This document shows, one piece after another, positions 51,895-51,991 of a DNA stretch of 51,991 bases. Origin of the DNA: an uncultured Ectothiorhodospiraceae bacterium. Its GTDB lineage: Bacteria; Pseudomonadota; Gammaproteobacteria; UBA9214. The number at the start of each line of letters is the position of its first letter. The stretch's first letter is position 1. The notes below the pieces were generated by a model. That model saw only the letters and a list, made by a program, of their open reading frames with translations. It had not been told where the DNA came from and made no database searches. The DNA lies in contig CAMYJI010000026.1 in NCBI GenBank assembly GCA_947258545.1, positions 1 to 51,991 of the forward strand. The letters are read 5' to 3'. Both the position numbers and the translations under genes were made by a program.

Positions 51895-51991
51895 GTAGGT
51901 TGATGAGATGGTCTCCTCCCCCTTATTAACGGCGTCGCAATGCGCCATGATGGAGTTGTAATCAACCATCAGAAAGGAGGAGAAGACCATG
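51895..51991 (+). mobile_element. Probable left end of an insertion sequence, with start of its first gene
   Basis: tgtaggttg (51894-51902), the normal left edge of repeat family A, is followed by atgag and ATGGTCTCCTCCC (51908-51920), the same 13-mer found inverted at 124-136. A strong ribosome site AAAGGAGGAG precedes an ATG at 51989-51991, where the window ends. I infer a transposase start; the protein is not visible. The short leader and repeat target recall the IS110/IS1111 family. Confidence 0.45.

Overview
The window is a chromosomal stretch of a gammaproteobacterium, most likely a sulfur-metabolising, facultatively anaerobic member near the Chromatiales/Thiohalomonadales. This rests on the gene order coq7-speD-osmC-crp-trpC/D/G (shared with Pseudomonas), a split class II ribonucleotide reductase of the nrdJa/nrdJb type, a high-affinity cbb3 oxidase cluster, and a periplasmic molybdopterin sulfur-compound reductase operon. 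Species cannot be named from the sequence alone.

Layout. 1-1.7 kb: a probable insertion-sequence end, several intergenic palindromic repeats and a WD40 lipoprotein. 1.7-4 kb: two tandem paralogous porins, each with its own terminator. 4.3-11 kb: a likely FNR-controlled operon (c-type cytochrome, Tat-exported molybdopterin subunit, four-cluster ferredoxin subunit, NrfD-type membrane subunit, YeeE/YedE-type sulfur transporter) facing a TorD-type chaperone gene; an inverted repeat lies between them. 11-12.5 kb: tRNA-Gln, rpsI, rplM and a candidate small RNA. 12.5-21.3 kb: ferredoxin, coq7, speD, osmC, crp, and the minus-strand run rpe-gph-trpE-trpG-trpD-trpC. 21.8-25.3 kb: two small proteins and a four-gene run (sugar kinase, Rieske protein, ABC-2 transporter).

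25.3-30.4 kb: a very large single gene joining two cyclic-nucleotide-binding-like domains, a rhodanese, a roughly 900-residue coiled coil, one membrane helix and a C-terminal SUMF1/FGE-like domain. 30.7-37.1 kb: small housekeeping and stress proteins (SnoaL-like, HU-like, TerB-like, HspQ, FKBP), an ExeA/GspB pair, a DUF3530 hydrolase and a small WY-type protein. 37.3-40.5 kb: nrdJb/nrdJa with NrdR boxes upstream. 40.5-51.7 kb: the cbb3 oxidase region (yip1-like, ccoNOQP, a small membrane protein, ccoG, ccoH, TauE/SafE-like on the minus strand; ccoI and ccoS on the plus strand) with ompW between the two arms. The last 100 bases look like the left end of another insertion sequence.

How the parts fit: the sulfur reductase operon, cbb3 oxidase, OmpW and the oxygen-independent ribonucleotide reductase are all suited to life at low oxygen, and sites resembling FNR boxes stand before the reductase operon and ompW. 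The most unusual items are the giant cNMP/rhodanese/coiled-coil/SUMF1-like fusion, the reductase operon with a built-in sulfur transporter, an undocumented small RNA candidate, and two insertion-sequence ends of the same type, at opposite edges of the window, that both interrupt the same intergenic repeat.
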